Shown here: one piece after another, positions 52,444-60,774 of the stretch | Numbering within the stretch: the first letter of the stretch is position 1 | How the letters are laid out: each line of letters begins with the position of its first letter | Assembly (NCBI RefSeq): GCF_013184525.1 | Contig: NZ_JAAOIZ010000006.1 | Coordinates: 1-64,000, forward strand | Source of the DNA: Chryseobacterium sp. LAM-KRS1 | Lineage (GTDB): Bacteria; Bacteroidota; Bacteroidia; Flavobacteriales; Weeksellaceae | DNA: 64,000 bases | Direction: 5' to 3' | Made by a program: the position numbers and the translations under genes | The notes under the pieces: model-generated | Told to the model about the DNA's origin: nothing | What the model saw: only the letters and a program-made list of their open reading frames with translations | The model's database searches: none

Positions 52444-53012
52444 TTCTACCAATAAGAGCCTTTGGGGATCCTATTTTAAGAAAAGTAGGCAAAGATATAG
52501 ACAAAAATTATCCCGATTTACAAGAACTGATTGATAATATGTTCGAAACTATGAATAGTGCGAACGGAATTGGCCTTGCAGCTCCGCAGATTGGCCTTGA
52601 TATTCGTTTATTCGTAATAGATGTAACTCCTTTGGCTGATGATGAGGATTATGAAGATATCAAGGAAGAATTGAAAAGCTTCAAAAAAGTTTTCATCAAC
52701 GCTAAAATTCTGGAAGAATCCGGAGAAGAGTGGAAGTTTAACGAAGGCTGCCTTTCGATTCCGGATGTGAGAGAAGATGTAAAAAGAAAGAGCACAATCC
52801 TGATCGAATATTATGACGAAAATTTTGTGAAGCATACAGAAACTTTTTCCGATATTAGAGCCCGCGTAATTCAACATGAATATGATCATATTGAAGGGAC
52901 ATTATTTACCGATCACCTTAGTGCTTTAAAGAAAAAGCTGGTAAAAGGTAAATTAACAAAAATATCTCAGGGGGATGTAAGCATCAACTACAAAATGAGA
53001 TTTCCGAAGTAA
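52440..53012 (+). CDS. def: Peptide deformylase
   Basis: A 190-residue metalloenzyme that removes the formyl group from nascent proteins. All three motifs are present: NGIGLAAPQIGLD, EGCLSIPD and QHEYDHIEG (HEYDH supplies the two metal histidines). An acidic insertion DDEDYEDIKEEL lies at about 64-75, as in other members of the phylum. Coupled to ruvX. Confidence 0.96.
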   Translation: MILPIRAFGDPILRKVGKDIDKNYPDLQELIDNMFETMNSANGIGLAAPQIGLDIRLFVIDVTPLADDEDYEDIKEELKSFKKVFINAKILEESGEEWKFNEGCLSIPDVREDVKRKSTILIEYYDENFVKHTETFSDIRARVIQHEYDHIEGTLFTDHLSALKKKLVKGKLTKISQGDVSINYKMRFPK

Positions 53013-53092
53013 CAGGTGTATTTAATTATAAACAAAAAATAATAGACAGTAAAAGGTTTCTACTGATTACTAAAAATTAAAAAAATAAAATT

Positions 53093-53653
53093 ATGTTGTT
53101 AGAAAAAATAATTTCAATCTCTGGAAAGCCAGGACTTTTTAAATTAGTTTCTCAATTAAGAAACGGATTTATTATTGAAGATGTATCTACAAAGAAGAAA
53201 GTAAGTATAGGAAACTCAAGCCAGGTGAGCTTGTTGGATAACATTGCTATGTTTACATTTGATAAGGAGGTTCCTTTGTTTGAGGTTTTTGAAAATATTG
53301 CTAAAAACCAGGATTACAAAGAAACAATTTCTCATAAATCTTCTGACGCTGAGTTGAAAGAATTTATGGCAGCTTCTCTTCCTAATTATGATACGGAGAG
53401 AGTATATGCTTCTGACATCAAAAAACTAGCACAGTGGTATAATATCCTTCACAAGGCAGGATATATTACACCTGAAAGCTTTGTTAAAGCTGAGCCTGAA
53501 ACTTTAGACCCGGCACAGGATGAAGTTGCTGTTACCGAGAAAGCAGCTCCTAAAAAAGCAGCTCCAAAAGCAGAAAAACCTGCTACTCCAAAAGCAAAAG
53601 CTTCAACAGGAGCAAAAGCTGCTACTAAAAGTACACACAGAAAAATGGGATAA
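53093..53653 (+). CDS. DUF5606 family protein
   Basis: A 186-residue protein. The N-terminal domain (1-55: LLEKIISISGKPGLFKLVSQ, GFIIEDVSTKKKVSIG) and helical middle (about 85-130: YDTERVYASDIKKLAQWYNIL) match DUF5606, known mainly from Bacteroidota. The C-terminal 50 residues are a low-complexity Ala/Lys/Pro tail resembling nucleic-acid-binding tails. The function is unknown. It lies 80 bp after def in the same direction. Confidence 0.85.
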   Translation: MLLEKIISISGKPGLFKLVSQLRNGFIIEDVSTKKKVSIGNSSQVSLLDNIAMFTFDKEVPLFEVFENIAKNQDYKETISHKSSDAELKEFMAASLPNYDTERVYASDIKKLAQWYNILHKAGYITPESFVKAEPETLDPAQDEVAVTEKAAPKKAAPKAEKPATPKAKASTGAKAATKSTHRKMG

Positions 53654-53675
53654 TCCCTTTGCCCTGATTTAAAAT

Positions 53676-53713
53676 AAAGCCTTGTTGAGAATTTTCTTAA
53701 CAAGGCTTTTTTA
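53676..53713 (+). terminator. Terminator of the ruvX-def-DUF5606 unit
   Basis: AAAGCCTTGTTGAGAA pairs with TTCTTAACAAGGCTTT (one mismatch) and is followed by a T run. Confidence 0.9.
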
Positions 53714-53780
53714 ATAAAAAAAGTACCGGATAAAATTTTTAAAGCCAAAAAAAATTATTCAAAGGCTTCTCCTTAATTTT

Positions 53781-53836
53781 GCATCTAGCATCTAGCATCT
53801 AGCATCTAGCATCTAACATCTAACATCCAACTTTCC
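53781..53836 (+). repeat. Heptad array 5, GCATCTA tandem repeat
   Basis: Five exact tandem copies of GCATCTA (53781-53815) are followed by decaying units ACATCTA, ACATCCA, ACTTTCC. The most regular of the five heptad arrays. A perfect -7-type motif TAATTTTG (53774-53781) runs directly into the first unit. The array lies between a terminator and the mazG promoter. Confidence 0.9.
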
Positions 53837-53870
53837 CCACGAAGTTTTGTACCCAAGTTAAAATAACCCT

Positions 53871-53878
53871 TACATTTG
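53871..53878 (+). promoter_or_regulatory. Promoter of mazG with both elements
   Basis: TACATTTG is preceded, 21 bases upstream, by TTTTG (53845-53849), matching the Bacteroidota -33/-7 spacing. The ATG follows 26 bp downstream. Confidence 0.72.
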
Positions 53879-53904
53879 TATAAGATTGAATTCCCAATTG
53901 ACCT

Positions 53905-54678
53905 ATGAATACCAGACAAGAAAAATTAGACGCTTTCGGAAGATTATTGGACATTATGGACGACCTTCGTGAAAAGTGCCCGTGGGATCAGAAGCAGACC
54001 TTACAATCTCTTCGTCATCTTACACTTGAAGAAACCTATGAACTCTCTGATGCTATCTTACAGGAAGACCTGCAGGAGATCAAAAAAGAATTGGGAGATG
54101 TATTGCTTCACTTGGTTTTCTATGCTAAAATAGGTTCTGAAAAAGAAAGTTTTGATATTGCAGATGTCATCAATTCCCTTAATGAAAAGCTTATTTTCCG
54201 TCATCCTCACATTTATGGAGATACAGAGGTGAAAGATGAAGAAGAAGTAAAGCAGAATTGGGAAAAACTAAAACTGAAAGAAGGGAATAAATCCATTTTA
54301 GGAGGGGTACCCAAAAGTCTTCCAAGTATGGTAAAAGCTTACCGGGTTCAGGATAAAGTGAAAGGAATTGGATTTGAATTTCATGATGCGGAAGATGCAT
54401 GGAAGAAAGTGGATGAGGAACTTGAAGAATTTCATGCTGAAACGGATCTTGAGAAAAAAGAGCAGGAACTGGGAGATGTATTTTTCTCCCTGATTAATTA
54501 TGCACGCATCACCGGAATTAATCCTGATTCTGCCCTGGAGAAAACTAATTTAAAATTTATCTCAAGATTTCAGAAGATGGAAGAGATGGCGTCGGAAAGA
54601 AATCTGAATTTAGGAGAAATGTCCCTGGAAGAGATGGATTTGCTTTGGGATGAAGTTAAAATATTAAATAAAAATTAA
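53905..54678 (+). CDS. mazG: MazG nucleoside triphosphate pyrophosphohydrolase
   Basis: A 257-residue protein with two MazG domains. The first has CPWDQKQTLQSLRHLTLEETYE and the metal-binding EIKKELGDVLLHLVFYAKI; the second has VDEELEEF and KEQELGDVFFSLINYAR. It hydrolyses NTPs to NMPs, cleaning the nucleotide pool and lowering ppGpp in E. coli. Its stop overlaps the following start (TAATG). Confidence 0.95.
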   Translation: MNTRQEKLDAFGRLLDIMDDLREKCPWDQKQTLQSLRHLTLEETYELSDAILQEDLQEIKKELGDVLLHLVFYAKIGSEKESFDIADVINSLNEKLIFRHPHIYGDTEVKDEEEVKQNWEKLKLKEGNKSILGGVPKSLPSMVKAYRVQDKVKGIGFEFHDAEDAWKKVDEELEEFHAETDLEKKEQELGDVFFSLINYARITGINPDSALEKTNLKFISRFQKMEEMASERNLNLGEMSLEEMDLLWDEVKILNKN

Positions 54679-55559
54679 TGAAAATGTATATCTTTTGTAT
54701 GGTAACCTCTCTTTTATTAATGGGATGTAATCCTAAAAATTCAGAACAAATTAAAGAAGATACTTTAAAAGTAGAGTTTTCATTACCTAAAAAATTAAAA
54801 GAAGTTTCCGGTATTACCTTGTCTCCGGATAAAAAGACAATATGGGCTATAGAAGACCAGGGAAATAAAAACCGGGTGTACGGACTGGACAGAAAGGGAG
54901 CATTTGTTTCGGATGTGCTGGTGGAGAATGCTGAAAATAATGACTGGGAAGAAATTACCAGCGACCGTGACGGAAATATCTATATTGGTGATTTTGGGAA
55001 CAATGATAATGACAGACGCAATCTTTCTATTTTGAAAATTGATTTAAAAGATGCCTCTCAGACAACGACAAAAGTTACCCAGAAGACCAGCTTTCATTAT
55101 GAAGGACAAACAGAGTTTCCGCCTAAAAAGTCAAACCTTTTATATGATTGTGAAGCTTTTGTTGAGATGAACGGAAATTTTTATCTTTTTACTAAAAACA
55201 GAAGCAAAGGTTTTGACGGGAGTTTTCTGATTTTCCGTGTACCCAATAAAGCAGGTGATTTTGAAGCAAAGCTAATGGGTAAATTCAAGCTGGATGGAAA
55301 GTATGCCGATGCAGCTATCACAGCAGCGTCAATCAATAGTAAAGGGGATCAGATCGTATTGCTGAATCATAAAAATGTGCGCATCCTTACAGGCTTTACT
55401 CCTGATGACTTTTCGAAAATTAAAGTTCAAAAAATTTCATTACACCATAATTCGCAGAAAGAAGCGGTTACTTTTGTGGATGATAAAAATCTTTTAATTG
55501 CTGATGAAAAGGATAAGAAGGATGGAGGTAATGTTTATCTTTTTACATTAAAACCTTAG
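54678..55559 (+). CDS. Beta-propeller-like lipoprotein, unknown function
   Basis: A 293-residue protein: lipoprotein signal with Cys17 (LLLMGCNPK), then repeated beta blades such as VSGITLSPDKKTIWAIEDQG, WEEITSDRDGNIYIGDFGNN and LYDCEAFVEMNGNFYLF. The pattern resembles SdiA-regulated or SMP-30-like propellers. Coupled to mazG by a TAATG overlap, although a functional link is not obvious. Confidence 0.8.
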   Translation: MKMYIFCMVTSLLLMGCNPKNSEQIKEDTLKVEFSLPKKLKEVSGITLSPDKKTIWAIEDQGNKNRVYGLDRKGAFVSDVLVENAENNDWEEITSDRDGNIYIGDFGNNDNDRRNLSILKIDLKDASQTTTKVTQKTSFHYEGQTEFPPKKSNLLYDCEAFVEMNGNFYLFTKNRSKGFDGSFLIFRVPNKAGDFEAKLMGKFKLDGKYADAAITAASINSKGDQIVLLNHKNVRILTGFTPDDFSKIKVQKISLHHNSQKEAVTFVDDKNLLIADEKDKKDGGNVYLFTLKP

Positions 55560-55632
55560 AGATAATTTTCAGTTAAGCGGACGTGTGAATCAGCACTTCC
55601 TTTTAAATTGATCTTTCAAATATATAATATAA

Positions 55633-55664
55633 AAAAGTCGCGCAGAAATTTCTGTGCGACTTTT
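55633..55664. terminator. Convergent terminator
   Basis: AAAAGTCGCGCAGAAA pairs with TTTCTGTGCGACTTTT (one G-T pair) with no spacer. It lies between the lipoprotein gene and the convergent 1238-residue gene. Confidence 0.92.
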
Positions 55665-55746
55665 ATTATTTTAATAAGGTATTCTAAAGCTCTCTTTTGT
55701 TTTGAAAAATGTAAAATTTTTAACAATAAAAATGGATAGTGCCGTT

Positions 55747-58700
55747 TTAGAAATTCATTCCTACGCCTGCAGAAATTCTTCCCCCGTCAGATCCATAGAA
55801 ATAGTTTAATCTTGCGGAAAACATTTCGACAAGGCTTAACCATAAACCAACTCCTGCAGCCTGATGCCATTTTCTGGAATTCTCGTTATCATTCCAAACC
55901 CGTCCCAGATCATATCCAACCAATATACCCAGATTAGCCGGAATAATATTGTTTTTGATCCTTCCAAAGTCCCAACGGATCTCGGAGTTGTTAGTGAAGT
56001 ACGATTTTCCGGAAAACCGGTCATTTCTGAATGCCCTTAAGCCATTATTACCTCCGATACTTGCTGCCTGATAAAACTCAAAATTATTGTTGTTGATCCA
56101 CATTACGTTATTGGAATTCGAAAAAACAAAATTTGCTTTTTTATCAATTCTGTGGTGAATATTTAATGATCCGTTTACAAATAAAAAGTTTCTGTCGAAG
56201 TCCGAGAGATTGGTTTTCCAGTTCACGCTCGCGACAAATTCCAGGCCTAAGGTAGGAAAAGCGTTATTATCTAGGTTTTTGAAACTAAAGGTATAATTGG
56301 CTCCTCCGAATTGCTGACTTTTGAAAACACCAGGATTTACATCAGGAGATTGATCCACAAAGCGGTCACCCTTTCTCTGTACCTTATTGTCTTCAAAGGT
56401 AAGCTGAAACTGATGGCTTAAATTAAGCCAGCTCTTCTTTGAAATAGAAGGGGCAAAATTAAATTTTGAGATCCTGGCCCTGTTGTACTTTGCTTTAGTA
56501 TCCTCACGGTCATATTCACTTTCATTGGATAATCCAAAGAAGTTTTCGGAAAAACGGGGAGTAGTATAGGCTGCATCAAGATTGAAATCCCATCCTGAAA
56601 TTGCTTTCTTAAAGATACCTTTGTAAGCAAGGCTGAAACCTGCTGTATTGGTGTAAAAATTGGCTTTTAAACTATGTTTCTGTGTAAATGGATCACGAAC
56701 GAAGTTGTTTACTGTATAATTGGCTAAAACACCGATAATCAATCCGTCATCCGGGTTGTAATCTGCATTGGGATAGCCGGCAAAGAAGTTATACTTCGGA
56801 TGCTTGTAATTATAGGTGTTGACATCATAATCATCGGAAATATGTTTGGCCGCTGAACCTGCGTTATAGGTATTCTTTTGGGATTTAAAATCATAGATGC
56901 TGATCTTTTTTCCGTTGGAAACATTATATACATCGTGATTATCTCCTCCCACCAATCTGATATTCATTTTAGGTTTGCCGTTTCCTGACACGTCGTAAAC
57001 ATCATCATCTTCAAGACCGTAGATCCAAAGCTCTTTGGTTTTATTGTCGTAATATGTTTTTTCAAATACCAATTCAGGGTTTTCACCTTTATCGTCAAGT
57101 TTATACTGTTTAACATCAACGGAATTTGCATTTTTAACGATTACAAATTTATCCTGATTTACAGTTCCTGCTAACGGAACTTTTTCCTGTAAAACATCAT
57201 AATACTGGACAGCGTAGTCCTGTAGTTTTTCTTTTCTTAATTTTAATTTTCTCTGAATATCCTCACTGGTTTCATCTCTAACCTCTTTCGGCAAATGATC
57301 GAATGCTTCATTGATATCAGCATCAGTAAGGTGCTCCTGAATATATTTTGCCTGTGCAACCCATTCTTCCTGTGTTGAACCTTTTAGGAAAACAAGATCA
57401 ATAGGATAAGGTTCTGTACCCAGGAGTTTTACACTTTGAATGTCTTCCTTGAACGTTTTCATATGGCGGATAGCCGGAACGTTCATGATCAGTTTAAATG
57501 CAGCACCGTCATACTTGCTGAAAGCCTGGTCACGGTCTCTTGGAATCGGCTTATAGATGATTTTATCACCGTCTTTATATTCTGCCCATTTCCATTGATC
57601 AGAATGTCTGTCCCAATCTCCTAAAAGCATATCAAAAATTCTGGCTCTGATGTACGATTCTTTGTCGACAGAGTATTTATAATTTTTGGATAGGTTTTTC
57701 AGGACATCGTCGGTTGAAAGAATATCTCTTGCATTGTCCAGGGATTCAAGCGTTTTAGGATCTGAAGAAAAGCGTTCTTCGATCATGTACATTTCGTCAC
57801 CGTAATGTTCATTGTAATCTCCAAGGGCCTGTTGTTTTGGAATATAGAATAATCTTGGATTGCTGTGCGTAATATTTACTTTTTCCGCCAGATTTCCAAC
57901 AATAAATGGAGTGAACGGATGACTGGTTGTATAGAAGTCAAGCAGGAATTTGTCCGGAAAAGTGTCATACAGTTCCTCTCCGAAGGTACTTTTTTTAAAG
58001 GCCATGTTATTCAGAAAACGTACGGCACTTTTTTTAATGCCTCTCATGACGAATTCCTGACCATCTTTAGCTTTTAGTCTCAGGCTGTTGGACTGGTTTC
58101 CACCTCCTTCTCTGAAAGGGATATATCCACCGTCTAATTCTGAAATATTGGCAGTTTTAGCTTCGATAGGAATTCCATAATATTTTCTGTAATGGTCACC
58201 CCATAACCATCTGTAGAACTTCCTTTTTTCCGTTAAGTTTGACGGATACACCGTTGAGGTGATGGTAGCCGGAAAGGAATTAGGGTAGTTGTTGACAAAG
58301 GTTTCAGGTTTGGATATTACGTCGATATGGGCCAATGTTTTAATCTTGTTATTTTTAGTGGAAAAGTACTCAACATCACAGCTTTGATCTTTGCGGATGT
58401 TTAAAACAGCGAAACCACTTCCTCCGTAGGAAAAATCGGTCTGTTCAGCGATGGTTGCAGGATCTACTTTGGAGCCTCCGCCGCTGATGATCTGTTTGAT
58501 ATTCCTGTCGGTGTGGTATTGAAGGTTATGGTCATGTCCCGAAACAAAGATTACATTTTCTTTATCCTGGACGATACTCTTTAACCTGTTGGCAAGGTCG
58601 GCATAATGCTGGTTGTTGATATCCTCCATGCTGGCACCGGAGGTATTTCTCAGAATGTTAATAATTGTTGCAATGCCGGGAGCCGGAATATTTCCTTTAA

Positions 58701-59463
58701 ATGGAAAAAGGTGAGACCTAGCAGAATTATATCCCGCATGAGTTCCACTGCTGATAACAGGGTGGTGTAAAGCGACAATAATCCTTTTTCCCTGATTTTT
58801 AGTAATCAAATCCTGGAATTCATAAAAAAGATCGTCCCGGGTTTTGATATTGCAGTTTTTATTCATTCCCGGATATTTGTCCCAGTTGGCTATAACCCAC
58901 TCACTGTCGATAACGATTAACTTGATATCACTGGTCAGGCTTATATCATCAATAGGACAAGCATTTTTAGGTAAAAAAGCCTTTTTATCATTCAGATAAT
59001 CTTTCACAAAATCTTCCTGTGCTTTTAATCCGTCTAAACCATGATACCAATCATGATTTCCGGGAATGACGAGGGTTCTTCCCTTGAAATTTTTTGTAAT
59101 GGAAAGCTGATTTTCCATTTTTTCTTTGGCCAGAGGATACTCTTTATCTTTCTTTTTAGGCATTCCTGAAGGATAGATGTTATCACCCAAAAAGATCAGC
59201 ATCGAATTTTTGTCGGCTGAGTCCAGTTTACCCTTAAGAATATCCAGCGTTTGCTTCGCCTGTGGCTCATCTGCGTTGCCCGCATCCCCAACCAGGAAAA
59301 TTTTAAAGTCGTTTTCAGAATTTATAGCAGAATTTTTAATTTCCTGTAAGTTTTTTCCCTTTTTTACGTTATAGGTAGCACAAGAATATAAGAGTCCTGA
59401 TACCAATAAGAATCTAAATGGGACTGAAATTATTTTTAGATGAGTTTTAAAGGATAAATTCAT
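55747..59463 (-). CDS. Metallophosphoesterase / kinase-like / Omp85 barrel fusion lipoprotein
   Basis: A 1238-residue protein with a lipoprotein-type signal (LLYSCATYN, Cys28) and three regions. (1) A calcineurin-like phosphoesterase (about 52-380): VGDAGNADE, GDNIYPSG, GNHDWY (135-140), LHHPVISS and SGHDHNLQ. (2) A middle region (about 400-760) with GDWDRHSDQW from 615 and IPRDRDQAF at 640-648, reminiscent of Fam20/HipA-type kinase active sites (inference). (3) A C-terminal Omp85/BamA-like barrel (about 880-1238) with LRAFRNDRFSG and a terminal Phe. Substrates unknown. It is divergent from the HD-PycTM gene with only 26 bp between starts. Confidence 0.85.
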   Translation of the reverse strand: MNLSFKTHLKIISVPFRFLLVSGLLYSCATYNVKKGKNLQEIKNSAINSENDFKIFLVGDAGNADEPQAKQTLDILKGKLDSADKNSMLIFLGDNIYPSGMPKKKDKEYPLAKEKMENQLSITKNFKGRTLVIPGNHDWYHGLDGLKAQEDFVKDYLNDKKAFLPKNACPIDDISLTSDIKLIVIDSEWVIANWDKYPGMNKNCNIKTRDDLFYEFQDLITKNQGKRIIVALHHPVISSGTHAGYNSARSHLFPFKGNIPAPGIATIINILRNTSGASMEDINNQHYADLANRLKSIVQDKENVIFVSGHDHNLQYHTDRNIKQIISGGGSKVDPATIAEQTDFSYGGSGFAVLNIRKDQSCDVEYFSTKNNKIKTLAHIDVISKPETFVNNYPNSFPATITSTVYPSNLTEKRKFYRWLWGDHYRKYYGIPIEAKTANISELDGGYIPFREGGGNQSNSLRLKAKDGQEFVMRGIKKSAVRFLNNMAFKKSTFGEELYDTFPDKFLLDFYTTSHPFTPFIVGNLAEKVNITHSNPRLFYIPKQQALGDYNEHYGDEMYMIEERFSSDPKTLESLDNARDILSTDDVLKNLSKNYKYSVDKESYIRARIFDMLLGDWDRHSDQWKWAEYKDGDKIIYKPIPRDRDQAFSKYDGAAFKLIMNVPAIRHMKTFKEDIQSVKLLGTEPYPIDLVFLKGSTQEEWVAQAKYIQEHLTDADINEAFDHLPKEVRDETSEDIQRKLKLRKEKLQDYAVQYYDVLQEKVPLAGTVNQDKFVIVKNANSVDVKQYKLDDKGENPELVFEKTYYDNKTKELWIYGLEDDDVYDVSGNGKPKMNIRLVGGDNHDVYNVSNGKKISIYDFKSQKNTYNAGSAAKHISDDYDVNTYNYKHPKYNFFAGYPNADYNPDDGLIIGVLANYTVNNFVRDPFTQKHSLKANFYTNTAGFSLAYKGIFKKAISGWDFNLDAAYTTPRFSENFFGLSNESEYDREDTKAKYNRARISKFNFAPSISKKSWLNLSHQFQLTFEDNKVQRKGDRFVDQSPDVNPGVFKSQQFGGANYTFSFKNLDNNAFPTLGLEFVASVNWKTNLSDFDRNFLFVNGSLNIHHRIDKKANFVFSNSNNVMWINNNNFEFYQAASIGGNNGLRAFRNDRFSGKSYFTNNSEIRWDFGRIKNNIIPANLGILVGYDLGRVWNDNENSRKWHQAAGVGLWLSLVEMFSARLNYFYGSDGGRISAGVGMNF

Positions 59464-59489
59464 AAATTTACATTAACAAAAATTCAGTA
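59464..59489. promoter_or_regulatory. 26-bp divergent promoter region
   Basis: Only 26 bp separate two divergent start codons. The plus strand carries TAAATTTA (59463-59470) and the minus strand AATTTTTG, each one mismatch from TANNTTTG. Both transcripts would have almost no leader, or promoters lie inside the opposing gene. Confidence 0.4.
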
Positions 59490-60668
59490 ATGGATATTTT
59501 ACAAAAAGCTAAAAATTATGTTGAAAACTTATTCAAAGATAAGTTATCTTCTGTATATTTCTATCATAATTTTATTCATACCACATATACGGTTAACAAG
59601 GCCGAAGAAATAATGAAAAATACTCCTGTCTCCAAAGAAGACCAGGAGAAAGTGATATTAGCTCTGTGGTTTCATGATGCAGGATATATTGAATGTGCTC
59701 AGGATCATGAAGAGAAGGGAGTAGAGATTATGAAAAATTTTCTCATCAATGAAAATTATCCTGAAGATTATATCGAAGACGTTTCTAAATTGATTTTGGC
59801 GACAAAGATCAACTATGAACCACAGAATTTACTGGAGAAAATAGCAAAAGATGCCGATTGCAGTCATTTTGCAAGCCATGATTATAATGATATTTCAGAT
59901 TCTTTAAGGAAAGAGTGGGAGCTTACCAATGTAAGATGCTTTTCTAATGATGAATGGAATGCCGGAAACCTTGAGCTTCTGAAAAACAAGCATAAATATT
60001 ATACCGATTATGCCAAAGAAAATTGGGAGCCTTTAAAGAAAAAGAATATTAAGAAGATTGAGAAGAAGTTGGAAAAGGAAGAGGAGAAGAAGGAAAATTC
60101 CGATGCTAAAGACAATAAAAAAGAACCTAAAGAACCGAAATCCGACAGAAGTGTGGATACTCTGTTCAGGGTTACTTTAAATAACCATACCCGCCTTAGT
60201 GATATTGCAGACAGCAAGGCCAACATATTACTTTCTGTAAATGCGATTATCATCTCGGTTTGTCTTTCAGTTCTGGTACCAAAGCTGGATGCACCTAAAA
60301 ACGCCCACCTGATTGTACCTAGTTTTCTGTTGCTTATTTCAAGTGTGATGACCATTATTTTTGCCATCTTATCCACAAAACCGAATGTGACAAAAACGAA
60401 ATTTACGAACACAGATGTTAGCAATAGAAAAGTAAACCTCCTGTTTTTTGGAAACTTTCATCAGATGATCTTTGATGATTACCATAATGCAATGAAGGAT
60501 CTGATCAAGGACAGGGATTATATCTATGATTCGATGGTAAAAGACCTGTATTACCTGGGAAAGGTGCTGGACAGAAAATATAAACTTTTATCGATTACGT
60601 ATCAGATTTTCATGGCAGGAATTATAATTTCCGTACTTTCTTTTGCCTATGCATTCCTTACACTTTAA
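59490..60668 (+). CDS. HD-domain protein with Pycsar-effector-like (PycTM) membrane domain
   Basis: A 392-residue protein. An N-terminal HD phosphohydrolase domain (about 1-200) has His26/His30 (YHNFIH), the HD pair His62-Asp63 (WFHDAGY) and Asp121/Asp123. A highly charged Lys/Glu linker (about 180-220) follows. The C-terminal domain (about 225-392) has three membrane helices and the signature DSKANILLSVNAIIIS, as in the PycTM effectors of Pycsar anti-phage systems. No pyrimidine cyclase gene is next to it. It could be an effector, or a housekeeping signal-degrading membrane protein. Confidence 0.82.
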   Translation: MDILQKAKNYVENLFKDKLSSVYFYHNFIHTTYTVNKAEEIMKNTPVSKEDQEKVILALWFHDAGYIECAQDHEEKGVEIMKNFLINENYPEDYIEDVSKLILATKINYEPQNLLEKIAKDADCSHFASHDYNDISDSLRKEWELTNVRCFSNDEWNAGNLELLKNKHKYYTDYAKENWEPLKKKNIKKIEKKLEKEEEKKENSDAKDNKKEPKEPKSDRSVDTLFRVTLNNHTRLSDIADSKANILLSVNAIIISVCLSVLVPKLDAPKNAHLIVPSFLLLISSVMTIIFAILSTKPNVTKTKFTNTDVSNRKVNLLFFGNFHQMIFDDYHNAMKDLIKDRDYIYDSMVKDLYYLGKVLDRKYKLLSITYQIFMAGIIISVLSFAYAFLTL

Positions 60669-60774
60669 TCGTGATTCAGGATGGCAGGATAATTCTATAG
60701 GGAAATAGGATTATTCCCACTATATTTTACAAGTGAACTGAAGGAAACCGGATGTTGTTTTGCGAAGAAAATCT
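60669..60774. other. Convergent intergenic region
   Basis: A 106-bp gap between the convergent HD-PycTM and GAF genes. A weak GGGAAATA/ATTATTCCC stem lies near 60699-60718, without a T run. No gene seen. Confidence 0.35.

Noticed and set aside
53781..53836. Possible CRISPR array
   Set aside because: Units are 7 bp with no spacers; it is a tandem repeat.
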